Assembly (NCBI GenBank): GCA_016178625.1
Contig: JACOSX010000019.1
Coordinates: 1 to 37,097, forward strand
Length of the DNA stretch: 37,097 bases
Reading direction: 5' to 3'
From: Ignavibacteria bacterium
Lineage (GTDB): Bacteria > Bacteroidota > Ignavibacteria > UBA10030 > SZUA-254
Below are positions 8,824 to 17,327 of the stretch, one piece after another. The position numbers and the translations under genes were made by a program. Below the pieces are notes generated by a model. That model was not told the origin of the DNA. It saw only the letters and a program-made list of their open reading frames with translations, and made no database searches. How positions within the stretch are numbered: position 1 is the stretch's first letter; each line of letters opens with the position of its first letter.

Positions 8824-8858
8824 GATGAGCTCACATCTCATGTCACATATCGCATATC
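8824..8858 (-). repeat. Heptamer tandem array, inverted orientation (right array)
   Basis: Read on the minus strand the units are GATATGC, GATATGT, GACATGA, GATGTGA and GCTCATC. It begins 5 nt after the homogentisate dioxygenase stop and runs up to the four-helix ribosome site. The 23 nt at 8829-8851, reverse-complemented, match 8364-8386 of the left array at about 18 of 23 positions, so the two arrays form imperfect inverted repeats. Confidence 0.7.
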
Positions 8859-8863
8859 GGTTT

Positions 8864-9964
8864 TCATTTTTCCGCCCAGCTCTTCCAATACTCTTTCCAC
8901 TCGGCGGCTTCGCCGGCAGGAAGAACATTGATAGGATTCAAGCCGTCCAGCATCACCGCATATTCATCAGTGTGCGTCTTCGTCGCCTGATTCTTCAACG
9001 CTTTTGGATGAGGACCGTGATGGATGCCTCGCGGATGAAGCGTGACCATGCCCGCGCCAATATTGTCCTTGCTGAAAAAATTCCCGTCGTGGTAGAAGAT
9101 GAACTCATCGTAATCTGTGTTGCGGTGGAAAAAGGGGACTTTTATTGCTTCAGGATCTTCCTCAAGCGGACGCGGCAAGAAACTGCAGACCACCGCCCCC
9201 TGCGTGACAAACGTTGTGTGCGCGCTTGGAGGGAGATGTGCTCGCGGACTCATAATCGGACGGATGTCGCGCATGTTGAGCTTCCATACGGTGAGATCGC
9301 CTTTCCACCCAACAACATCAATTGGGTTGAATGGATAGAAGATGGATGAGAATTCATCATCGACCTTGATACGAACTTCCCATTCCTTATGGTCGTCAAG
9401 AATCGGTTTCGGTTCCGGTGTCGTGATTACTGCCGGATCGTACAATGCATGTTGACCAATAAGCCCTTTTTCTGGCTGTTCGAATTCTGTTTTCGATTGA
9501 ATGATAAGCAAGAAATTGTCCTTCGTCCTCGGTACGATACGGTAGGTCACTGCACGTGGGATATTGATGTAATCACCTTTCTCGAAATCCAACGGACCGA
9601 AATCCGTCTCGATCGTTCCCTCTCCGCGATGAATGAAGTATAATTCATCACCATCGGCGTTTCGGCAATAGAACGGCATCGGTTCCGAGCGACGAGACAC
9701 ATACAACTTCACGTCATTATTGCCAAGGAACGCAACCGGCGAGCCTTTCGCATCCTTGAAATCCGTAGGCTGGAGCTTGTTGCAATCGATGCAGTGGGGT
9801 CTCAACTTTCCTTCGAAACGAATCCATCCTGTCGGTGGATGGACGTGGTAAAGATGAGCTGATTTTCCGTAGAAACCTTTTCGTCCGTGTTCTTCCTCGA
9901 AGGTTCCGTTCGGAAGTCCAACGTGTGCTTGTTTGGCAGTCTTACCCTTTTGCAGTGGATACAT
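8864..9964 (-). CDS. hmgA: Homogentisate 1,2-dioxygenase
   Basis: 366 residues, a short bacterial form of the cupin enzyme. It opens the ring of homogentisate with O2 to give maleylacetoacetate, the third step of tyrosine breakdown, in the cytoplasm. The C-terminal half carries the iron-binding pattern: H280 in FFHRN, E287 in YDEFIF and H316 in the IHHGPHP loop. The N-terminal LYHVHPPTGW and DELYFIHRGEG stretches also fit. The ATG has GGAGAG about 7 nt upstream. It lies downstream of fumarylacetoacetase and 4-hydroxyphenylpyruvate dioxygenase genes on the same strand. The 183-nt gap upstream contains a short heptamer array. Confidence 0.93.
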   Translation of the reverse strand: MYPLQKGKTAKQAHVGLPNGTFEEEHGRKGFYGKSAHLYHVHPPTGWIRFEGKLRPHCIDCNKLQPTDFKDAKGSPVAFLGNNDVKLYVSRRSEPMPFYCRNADGDELYFIHRGEGTIETDFGPLDFEKGDYINIPRAVTYRIVPRTKDNFLLIIQSKTEFEQPEKGLIGQHALYDPAVITTPEPKPILDDHKEWEVRIKVDDEFSSIFYPFNPIDVVGWKGDLTVWKLNMRDIRPIMSPRAHLPPSAHTTFVTQGAVVCSFLPRPLEEDPEAIKVPFFHRNTDYDEFIFYHDGNFFSKDNIGAGMVTLHPRGIHHGPHPKALKNQATKTHTDEYAVMLDGLNPINVLPAGEAAEWKEYWKSWAEK

Positions 9965-10108
9965 GATTCTCTCTCCAATCTTAGTGTTGAGATTTCATAT
10001 CTGTTGTTATAGGAAGTCTTAGTTTACTGTTGATGGTTCGGCGTTAGACGATCTGGGTCAATGCAAAGTGAAAAATTCAAAAGTAAGAAAAGATATTAGA
10101 TAAGGTGT

Positions 10109-10136
10109 GTTCATCGAACATCCACTGTCGAATATC
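10109..10136 (-). repeat. Short heptamer array between fah and hmgA
   Basis: On the minus strand four consecutive 7-bp units read GATATTC, GACAGTG, GATGTTC, GATGAAC. This is the same GAYNNNN pattern as the arrays around the four-helix gene, in the same orientation as the right array. Confidence 0.5.
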
Positions 10137-10147
10137 TGACATGCATC

Positions 10148-11137
10148 TTAACCTCTGACAACTTTATTTCTCAACACTCCGATTTTTTCGATTTCAAGTT
10201 CCATCAGATCTCCTGGCTTGACCCATCGATCCAATTCCAGCCCACAGCCGGTGCCGACGGTTCCCGAGCCGATCAGATCGCCTGGGTAGAGAGTCTCATC
10301 CTGCGAGGCGAACGCGATCATCTTTTCAAATGAATGGTAGATGCTGTGCGAGTTTCCTTCAGACCAAACTTCACCGTTGATTTTTGCTGTCATCTTGAGC
10401 TTGTACGGATCGCCGATTTCGTCAGTAGTAACAAGCACAGGACCGATGGCAGTTGCAAAATCTTTACCCTTAGCGGGACCGAGGCGGACTTTCATTTCCT
10501 TCCGCTGCATATCCCGTGCGCTGAAGTCGTTCATAATGGTGAAGCCGGCGATGTACTCTCGTGCTTTAGTTTCAGGGATGTTTCGGCCCTGCTTACCGAT
10601 AATGATAGCAAGTTCCAGTTCATAATCAAATTTTTCTGTGTATGAGGGCCAGTGGACGTTTTCATCCGGACCGATGATGCTCCAATGCGCGCCTTTGTAG
10701 TAAACCGGCATCTCGTACCACTCAGGCGGCATCTGCTCGCCGCGTTTCTCGAATCCCTTCTTAACGTGCTGCTCGAACGCGTAAAAGTCACGCATGGATG
10801 TTGGACGAGGGAGCGGAGCTCTGAGCGTAACGTCGTTTCGGTTGAAGACAATCGTTGTTTCATTCAGTCCGACTGGTGTTGTGCCGGATTTCATTTCTTG
10901 CTGTACGTCATCAAGCGATGCCTTCGCGAATGTCATTGAAGTAAGCTCGCCCTGAAGAAAGTTGAGCATGTTTGATGGGACAAGCGCGTTCGCCAGGCGG
11001 AATGGTTGCGCTTCACCTTTTTTCAGTAGATGCCATGCGCAGGCAGCGTTAAGATCGACGATACCCTGTTCCATTACCGCGCCAAGGCGTTGGTGTTTAC
11101 CGAGGGCGGTTGTGAACTCCATTGTGCAAAGTTTCAT
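10148..11137 (-). CDS. fahA: Fumarylacetoacetate hydrolase family protein
   Basis: 329 residues. The enzyme splits fumarylacetoacetate into fumarate and acetoacetate, the last step of tyrosine breakdown. Residues matching the mouse enzyme's site are visible: D117 in RDFYAFE, H124 seven residues later (the catalytic His position), E173 and E175 in DYELELAII, and D204 in NDFSARD. The GSGTVGTGCG segment near 290-299 is also typical. The family includes other beta-diketone hydrolases and decarboxylases, but the position between hppD and hmgA supports fumarylacetoacetase. The start has no clear Shine-Dalgarno site. Confidence 0.88.
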   Translation of the reverse strand: MKLCTMEFTTALGKHQRLGAVMEQGIVDLNAACAWHLLKKGEAQPFRLANALVPSNMLNFLQGELTSMTFAKASLDDVQQEMKSGTTPVGLNETTIVFNRNDVTLRAPLPRPTSMRDFYAFEQHVKKGFEKRGEQMPPEWYEMPVYYKGAHWSIIGPDENVHWPSYTEKFDYELELAIIIGKQGRNIPETKAREYIAGFTIMNDFSARDMQRKEMKVRLGPAKGKDFATAIGPVLVTTDEIGDPYKLKMTAKINGEVWSEGNSHSIYHSFEKMIAFASQDETLYPGDLIGSGTVGTGCGLELDRWVKPGDLMELEIEKIGVLRNKVVRG

Positions 11138-11182
11138 CGGTGAGCGATAGAGTGGTGAGTGGATTTATTCATAGCAGATTTC

Positions 11183-11208
11183 AGCCAAAGGCTGATGAGC
11201 CTCTGGCT
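11183..11208. repeat. Palindromic hairpin element between hppD and fah
   Basis: AGCCAAAGGCT (11183-11193) and AGCCTCTGGCT (11198-11208) form an 11-bp stem with one mismatch and a 4-nt loop. Each arm is itself a small hairpin (CAGCC-AAA-GGCTG and GAGCC-TCT-GGCTC). No T run follows on the transcribed (minus) strand, so it looks more like a REP-type palindrome than a terminator. Confidence 0.55.
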
Positions 11209-11270
11209 CAAATGGATTAACGGATGCTGTTGTCAATTCGTTCATCGTTTCATCTGCTGTGAATTTCATC

Positions 11271-12404
11271 CTACAGATTTCCTCTGTCTGCTTGCTCTCT
11301 CTCAATCGCCTCAAACAATGCCTTGAAGTTTCCCTTGCCAAAGCTTCGGCTGCCTTTGCGCTGGATGCATTCGAAGAAAAGCGTAGGTCGATCCTCAACG
11401 GGCTTGGTGAATATTTGAAGCATGTAGCCTTCGTCGTCTCGGTCGACGAGGATGCCAAGGTTCTTCAGTGTGTCGATGGGCTCATCGATCTTTCCAACAC
11501 GGTTCTGTAACTCATCGTAGTAGGTGGAGGGTACTCGGAGAAATTCTATGCCCTGCGCTGTGAGCCTGCTGACGGTCTCGATAATATTGTCTGTCGCCAT
11601 TGCAATATGCTGGACACCAGGAGAGCGGTAATACTCGAGGTATTCTTCGATTTGTGATTTGCGCCGGCCCGCTGCCGGTTCGTTGATCGGAAATTTAATC
11701 CTGTCATTTCCATTTGCCATGACCTTCGACATCAGCGCAGAATACTCGGTGGAAATATCCTTGTCGTCAAAATGTTGGTAGAGGCGGAAGCCCATGACAT
11801 TCATGTAGAACTCAACCCACTTGTTCATCCCACCAAGCTCGACATTGCCGACGCAGTGATCGACATATTTTAGTCCGACCGGACGAGAGATAGGATCTTC
11901 CTTTGGCGTTGCTTTGTACCCCGGCATGAATGCGCCGCGATAGTTTTTCCGTTCGACGAACGTATGGATTGTATCCCCATAAATCGCGATGGAAGATTTC
12001 TTAATCACGCCAAACTCGTCTGAAAAAACAGTCGGTTCCATAACGCCTCGAGCTCCCCGCTTTGTCGTCTCGAAATACGCAGACTCCGCGTCGTCAACCC
12101 ACAGTGCGATATCACGGACACCGTCGCCGTGAACCTTAATGTGTTCCGCAATAGCTTGTTCCGGCTGAAGAGGTGTAGTGAGAACGAAACGGATCTTGTC
12201 CTGTTGAAGCACGTACGAAGTTCTGTCGCGTAAGCCGGTTTCAAGTCCGGCATATGCTATAAGGTTGAACCCGAAGGCAGCGCGATAATAATACGAGCTT
12301 TGTTTAGCATTTCCGACATAAAACTCAATGTAGTCTGTACCGTTGATTGGCAGATAGTCTTTTTCGACCGCTGCGTTGGTCTGTGGTTGAGTTGCGTTTG
12401 CCAT
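11271..12404 (-). CDS. hppD: 4-hydroxyphenylpyruvate dioxygenase
   Basis: 377 residues, normal length. It converts 4-hydroxyphenylpyruvate with O2 to homogentisate and CO2 using non-haem Fe(II). The two vicinal-oxygen-chelate halves are seen. The metal triad is H183 (VDHCVGNV), H266 (GVQHIAMAT) and E345 (LFFECIQRKG), followed by the C-terminal helix region FGKGNFKALFEAIE, which covers the site in known structures. A strong AAGGAG site lies 7 nt before the ATG. It sits 63 nt downstream of the aminotransferase gene, so the two are probably in one transcript. Confidence 0.95.
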   Translation of the reverse strand: MANATQPQTNAAVEKDYLPINGTDYIEFYVGNAKQSSYYYRAAFGFNLIAYAGLETGLRDRTSYVLQQDKIRFVLTTPLQPEQAIAEHIKVHGDGVRDIALWVDDAESAYFETTKRGARGVMEPTVFSDEFGVIKKSSIAIYGDTIHTFVERKNYRGAFMPGYKATPKEDPISRPVGLKYVDHCVGNVELGGMNKWVEFYMNVMGFRLYQHFDDKDISTEYSALMSKVMANGNDRIKFPINEPAAGRRKSQIEEYLEYYRSPGVQHIAMATDNIIETVSRLTAQGIEFLRVPSTYYDELQNRVGKIDEPIDTLKNLGILVDRDDEGYMLQIFTKPVEDRPTLFFECIQRKGSRSFGKGNFKALFEAIEREQADRGNL

Positions 12405-12467
12405 AATCGATCTCCTTCTATATCAGTTCTTTCTTTTGATCTCGTCAGTCATGTAATCTTATCAAAT

Positions 12468-13574
12468 TCAGGCAAGTGATTTCACCAATATCTTCTTCAG
12501 TGCATGGATCAACATTTTGTTTTCCTCGTCCGTACCGACCGTAATGCGGAGACACTTGGAAAGTCCGAATGCTTTCAACGGGCGGACGATAACTCCCTGC
12601 TTGAGTAACTCCGAATAGATCGTGCTCACATCGTCCTCACTCTCACGGACAATCATCACGAAGTTCGCTTCAGAGGGAACGACATTCATCTCAAGCTCAC
12701 GAAGCGCCTGACTGAGATAATCCATGCCCTGAGCATTCACTTCTAACGATCGATGCAGGAATTCTTTATCCTTTAACGCCCCAATACCCGCAGCCTGCGC
12801 AAGCGTGCTCGGCTCGAATGGAAGCTTGACTTTCAGCAAATTTCCGATGAGTCGATCGTGTGCAAAACCGTAACCAATGCGAATGCCTGCGAGACCATAA
12901 ATCTTTGAGAACGTTCGGAGAGTGATGACGTTATCGTAACGATAATACATAGAGTCGGGGTAGATGGGGTTATCCCGCGCATACTCGAAGTATGCTTCAT
13001 CTAGAATAATAAGCACTCGCTCAGGAACTTTTTTGTAGAACTCGTCGAACTCCTGCTTTGTAAATATCGTTCCTGTCGGATTGTTGGGATTGGCAAGATA
13101 AATGATTTTGGTGTGCCCGTTGATTTGACGCGCGAGTGCTGGAAGATCGTAATGCCAATCGCGATAAGGAACGGTTCGGTACGTAACTCCGCGCGATCGG
13201 GCAAGCACCTGGAACCCAATAAATGCCGATTCCGTTGTGAGGACTTCATCGTCATCGCAGAGGAACGTCCGAATGATGTTCGACATGATCCCTTCTGATC
13301 CGCTTCCAACAATCACGTTGGCAACCTTTAAATTAAATTTCTCTGCCAGCACGAGACGAAGATCATAACCGCCATTGGGGTAATAATGGAGTTCTCCGAG
13401 ATGCTTTTTTATTTCCTCCATTGCCAAGGGTGATGGTCCCAACGGATTTTCATTCGAAGCGAGTTTAACGACGCGCGCGAGTCCTAATTCTCGCCTTACT
13501 TCCTCAATAGGCTTGCCAGGTTTATAAGGCTGGAGCGACTCGATATATGATGGAACGAGCGGCATGTTAATCAT
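12468..13574 (-). CDS. hisC: HisC-type class I/II aminotransferase, probably aromatic in this context
   Basis: 368 residues from the ATG at 13574 (another ATG at 13565). The open frame extends to 13739, but that extension does not resemble the family. A PLP-dependent fold type I enzyme: LASNENPLGPSP at the N-terminus, GSGSEGI cofactor phosphate region, NPNNPTG, DEAYFEY, and the PLP lysine in TFSKIYGLAGIRIGY. By family it would make histidinol phosphate, but HisC homologues often accept tyrosine and phenylalanine. As the first gene before hppD it would supply 4-hydroxyphenylpyruvate. No other his genes are nearby. The functional assignment to tyrosine is inferred; the family assignment is firm. 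Confidence 0.88.
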   Translation of the reverse strand: MINMPLVPSYIESLQPYKPGKPIEEVRRELGLARVVKLASNENPLGPSPLAMEEIKKHLGELHYYPNGGYDLRLVLAEKFNLKVANVIVGSGSEGIMSNIIRTFLCDDDEVLTTESAFIGFQVLARSRGVTYRTVPYRDWHYDLPALARQINGHTKIIYLANPNNPTGTIFTKQEFDEFYKKVPERVLIILDEAYFEYARDNPIYPDSMYYRYDNVITLRTFSKIYGLAGIRIGYGFAHDRLIGNLLKVKLPFEPSTLAQAAGIGALKDKEFLHRSLEVNAQGMDYLSQALRELEMNVVPSEANFVMIVRESEDDVSTIYSELLKQGVIVRPLKAFGLSKCLRITVGTDEENKMLIHALKKILVKSLA

Positions 13575-13704
13575 CGAAGCTGAAGAACTTGAGGTTTTGA
13601 GATCGTACGACAAGCCCTTCAGTGATTGATGGATGAGGATGCATAGGCATTCATGCACAAGATAGCAAACACCTGTTATAAAATCAATAGGTAACCCACG
13701 ATCT

Positions 13705-13733
13705 TTGGATATCTGGCAGAATTTCCTTACAAT
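13705..13733 (+). promoter_or_regulatory. Possible sigma70-like promoter for the giant OMP gene
   Basis: TTGGAT (13705-13710), 17-nt spacer, TACAAT (13728-13733), about 75 nt before the ATG at 13809. The -10 matches 5 of 6, the -35 only 3 of 6. I found no convincing promoter for the divergent aminotransferase operon. Confidence 0.35.
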
Positions 13734-13808
13734 AATCAAAAGACTTTCCCACTTCCTGGAGACTGATGGAACAGTTCTATTAATTCGCTTTCACATTCTT
13801 CTGATTGG

Positions 13809-16800
13809 ATGCGGTCCATCTGTCTTATTTTCCTTCTTGGATGTCTTCTTGGATTCGTCGTCGCAGGTAGCGGTATACGCGTTCGTGCCCAACAAGCCGT
13901 TAACCTCCGTGCAGGTCCATCTCACCAGGTGCAATTTACCTTGACTAGAGGCGGTGATACTTCATTCACGCTTCCACATCAATTTATTCTTGCCGGTTCA
14001 GACTCTGTCTTCTTGGATTCGGCTCGACTCATTCCCCAGAACGAGTATATTTTAGAAACGCGAATAGGTTTCCTCACTTTCAGCCGAGAGATGCTGTCGA
14101 TGTATTTGGTTGACACCCTTCCTCATATACTCCGTGTTCACTATCGATCGCTACCGTTTGGCTTCAAAGGGAAATATCAACATCGAGAACCTGTAACTCG
14201 GGTCGACACGGCATCGGGGGAAGTGATCAAGGTTTCAAAACCGCCGTCGAAATTTTCTCTTGATGATCTTTTCGGCGCGAATCTTCAAAAGAGTGGAAGC
14301 TTGGTGCGTGGATTCACGATTGCCACCAACCGTGATCTCTCGCTCAACTCGGGCTTTCGGATGCAAATGTCTGGCAACCTCACCAACGATCTCGAACTTG
14401 TTGCAGCGCTCACCGACGAAAATTCTCCTATCCAACCCGAAGGGACAACGCAGACATTGCAGGAGATTGACAAGGTATTTATCGAACTTCGAGGCGAGCA
14501 TGTGCGTGCAACAATGGGAGACTTCAACCTCAGCCTCTCAGGAAATGAATTCGGTCGATTGAACCGGAAACTTCAGGGGGCACAGGGACTTGCGAGTTAT
14601 CGTGCGGGTGATGTACAGGGTGAATTCCTGATCTCCGGCGCGGTGACAAGGGGAAAATTTGCAACTAACCAGTTTGAAGGACTTGATGGCGTTCAGGGTC
14701 CCTATCGGTTGGCTGGTCAGAGTAATACTCGGACGATCATTGTCATCGCAGGAACTGAGCGTGTTTATGTCAACGGTGAAAAGATGGTACGCGGCGAGAA
14801 TAGCGACTACACGATCGATTATGCAAATGCAGAAGTAACATTTACTCCCCGGCGGCTTATTTCACGCGGCTCGCGTATCACGGTCGATTTCGAATATTCC
14901 GACCGCCGGTTCACTCGTAGTCTTCTCGCGGCGAAATCTGGAACAAGTTTCTTCAACAATCAATGGTTGTTCAACGCGACAGTTGTGCGAGAAAATGATG
15001 ATGAGAATTCACCAATCGATGTTGCTATTGCGGATTCGGATAAGGTTATACTGCAGAACGCGGGCGATGATGCGTCGAAAGCCTCGCGGTCGGGTGTAGA
15101 GGTAGTCGGACCGGGTAAAGGTCAATACATCCGAGTGGATACAACCGTAGTGTTGGCAACGGGAGGAGATAGCACAATCACTATCTATCGGTACACGCCT
15201 GAAGATACACTGCGGGCAATTTACTCGGTTACGTTTAGCTTGGTCGGTAGGGGAAGTTACAAAAAAGTTTCCGTGGGGCAGTATCAGTTTATTGGGCTTT
15301 ACCAGGGAAGTTACGACCCTATCCGCTTTTTGCCTCTGCCTCAGTCCCATACCTTGACGGATTTTGACATCACCGGTCAGGTTTGGGAGAACGTTAAGAT
15401 CATGGGTGAATACGCGCTGACAAACTTTGACCCGAATCGTTTCTCCGTTCTTGATGATGACCTTCATACAGGATCTGCGGTGAAGTTCAGCATGCAATTC
15501 TCCCCCAAAAACATTCGCATCGGCGGGAACAATATCGGTTCGCTTAATCTTAGCATGAAGGAACGATATGTGAACAGTAGATTTGTCGCGCTTGACCGAA
15601 CGAACGATGTAGAATTCAATCGTAAGTGGAATGTCGCGGATTCATCGTCGACTGATGAAGAGATCCGCGAAGGACTGATGACATACCAACCGATTGAACA
15701 GATTGCTATCGATGGCGGAATCGGCTGGATCAAGCGCGGTGAACTTTTTTCTTCCAAGCGTTATTCACTATCGGGTCGCCTTGCTGATAAGACAATACCT
15801 CAAGCAAACTACGACGTCGAATTGATTAAGAGCAGAAATGAAGGATCCGGTTCTTCCGGGCATTGGACACGACAACGCGCGACCCTTCAGTATCGAATCG
15901 GCGTTGTGGAGCCAGCAGTTCGGTATGCCGATGAACTACTTGCAAACCGAAACACGATTTCAGATACAATGATCACTGGAAGTTATCGTCTCCGTGAAGT
16001 TGTCCCGGGTCTCTCGTTCGGGACTGCTGAGAATCGATTCGCGAATGTAGAGATAGGATGGCGTTGGGATGACTCACTCGCTGAAGGTTCATTGCAGCGC
16101 GCCTCCAGAACGTTTACGCATCGGTATGTCGCTCAACTTCCGGAATGGAAATCATTCGCCTCGTCGATAGATCTGACAATTCAGAATCGGAAGTTTTCGG
16201 ACGTCTTTATTCGACGCAGGAATACAGATGGTCAGACAATCCTGCTTCGCTGGCAAACGAGATTCAGCCCATGGAATAGAGGAGTGGAATCGGACTGGTT
16301 CTACGAACTTGCAACTGAACGATCGGCAAAGCTGGAGAAAATCTTTCAACGTGTAGGGAAAGGGACAGGTAATTATGTTTACGCGGGTGATCTCAATGGA
16401 AACCACATCATTGATTCGCCCGATTTTCAACTTAGCAGGTTCGACGCGGATTTCATCGCACTTACCGTTCCAACAGACGAGCTCATCCCAGTTATCGACC
16501 TAAAAGCAAGCACGCGAATACGGCTGGCTCCAGCATTGATCTTTGCGCCCGATGGATGGGTGAGAAAAGCAGTTTCGACCCTCTCGACGGAAACATATCT
16601 GAGGGTCGAAGAAAAAAGCAGCGAACCCGACACCCGGCAGATCTATCTGCTTCACTTCAGCCGGTTTCTGAATGACCAAACCACCATTGCGGGAAGCAAT
16701 CTCCTTACGCAAGATATTTATTTTCAGGAGAATAGAACTGATTTTTTCGTCCGCTTCCGATACTCCCAGCGTCGAGCGTTAACCCAATTTGCGCTTGTGA

Positions 16801-17327
16801 ATGAGAGAACCTATTTACGTGAGCAATCCCTCCGGCTGCGGTGGCAGTTGATCCCGGAAATTGCAAACCAAATCGATTATTCTCTTCGAAAGGATGCATT
16901 AGCGGCAACCCAATTGAGTAACCGACTGAGGGATGTTTCTTCCAGTGTGTTAAGTTCGGATTGGTCGTACCGTCCTGATCAAAAAGTAGAACTTGGCTTT
17001 AAAGTAAGTGCCGGGACATCGACAAATTTTGACACGACCGTAGCTGATTTAAACGATCAGTCGGTGAGGTTGATTTATTCTATTGGTGGAAGTGGCCAAG
17101 CAAGAGTAGATCTCGCGCGAGAGGAAGTGCAGCTATCTCGACAAGGGAATTCCGTGCCATTCGAGTTGACAAATGGAAAGATCGCAGGGAGAACATGGTT
17201 GTGGCGAATCGCTTTTGATTACCGTCTTACTCAGTTCATCCAGGCAACAGTCGGCTATGATGGACGCAGTGAAGGTGACCGCGCTCCTGTCCATACAGCC
17301 AGAGCAGAAGTTAGAGCATTTTTCTGA
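13809..17327 (+). CDS. Giant outer-membrane beta-barrel protein, unknown function
   Basis: 1172 residues. A signal peptide (LIFLLGCLLGFVVA, likely cleaved after ~RVRAQ) is followed by ~160 residues of soluble beta-rich sequence. Repetitive alternating strands then run to a C-terminal Phe (EVRAFF), the usual end of barrels inserted by BAM. Around 285-330 there is a block GAVTRGKF...GPYRL...ERVYVNGEKM...DYTIDYANAEVTFTPRRLI...ITVDFEYSDRRF. This pattern (declared value, then Y-x-x-x-Y-x-x-x-x-V-x-F) recalls repeats in the T9SS barrel SprA and in large FCB barrels, but this protein is about half SprA's size. A Ca-loop-like DLNGNHIIDSPDF segment lies around 865. Function is not known; surface assembly or export is only a guess. 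Confidence 0.8.
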   Translation: MRSICLIFLLGCLLGFVVAGSGIRVRAQQAVNLRAGPSHQVQFTLTRGGDTSFTLPHQFILAGSDSVFLDSARLIPQNEYILETRIGFLTFSREMLSMYLVDTLPHILRVHYRSLPFGFKGKYQHREPVTRVDTASGEVIKVSKPPSKFSLDDLFGANLQKSGSLVRGFTIATNRDLSLNSGFRMQMSGNLTNDLELVAALTDENSPIQPEGTTQTLQEIDKVFIELRGEHVRATMGDFNLSLSGNEFGRLNRKLQGAQGLASYRAGDVQGEFLISGAVTRGKFATNQFEGLDGVQGPYRLAGQSNTRTIIVIAGTERVYVNGEKMVRGENSDYTIDYANAEVTFTPRRLISRGSRITVDFEYSDRRFTRSLLAAKSGTSFFNNQWLFNATVVRENDDENSPIDVAIADSDKVILQNAGDDASKASRSGVEVVGPGKGQYIRVDTTVVLATGGDSTITIYRYTPEDTLRAIYSVTFSLVGRGSYKKVSVGQYQFIGLYQGSYDPIRFLPLPQSHTLTDFDITGQVWENVKIMGEYALTNFDPNRFSVLDDDLHTGSAVKFSMQFSPKNIRIGGNNIGSLNLSMKERYVNSRFVALDRTNDVEFNRKWNVADSSSTDEEIREGLMTYQPIEQIAIDGGIGWIKRGELFSSKRYSLSGRLADKTIPQANYDVELIKSRNEGSGSSGHWTRQRATLQYRIGVVEPAVRYADELLANRNTISDTMITGSYRLREVVPGLSFGTAENRFANVEIGWRWDDSLAEGSLQRASRTFTHRYVAQLPEWKSFASSIDLTIQNRKFSDVFIRRRNTDGQTILLRWQTRFSPWNRGVESDWFYELATERSAKLEKIFQRVGKGTGNYVYAGDLNGNHIIDSPDFQLSRFDADFIALTVPTDELIPVIDLKASTRIRLAPALIFAPDGWVRKAVSTLSTETYLRVEEKSSEPDTRQIYLLHFSRFLNDQTTIAGSNLLTQDIYFQENRTDFFVRFRYSQRRALTQFALVNERTYLREQSLRLRWQLIPEIANQIDYSLRKDALAATQLSNRLRDVSSSVLSSDWSYRPDQKVELGFKVSAGTSTNFDTTVADLNDQSVRLIYSIGGSGQARVDLAREEVQLSRQGNSVPFELTNGKIAGRTWLWRIAFDYRLTQFIQATVGYDGRSEGDRAPVHTARAEVRAFF

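Noticed and set aside
13575-13739. 55-residue N-terminal extension of the aminotransferase
   Set aside because: The extension has many Cys and no family similarity; HisC proteins normally begin near the ATG at 13574.
16383-16430. Dockerin-like motif in the giant barrel (DLNGNHIIDSPDF)
   Set aside because: Only one copy is present and it lies inside the barrel region; single calcium-loop-like turns are common in outer-membrane proteins.
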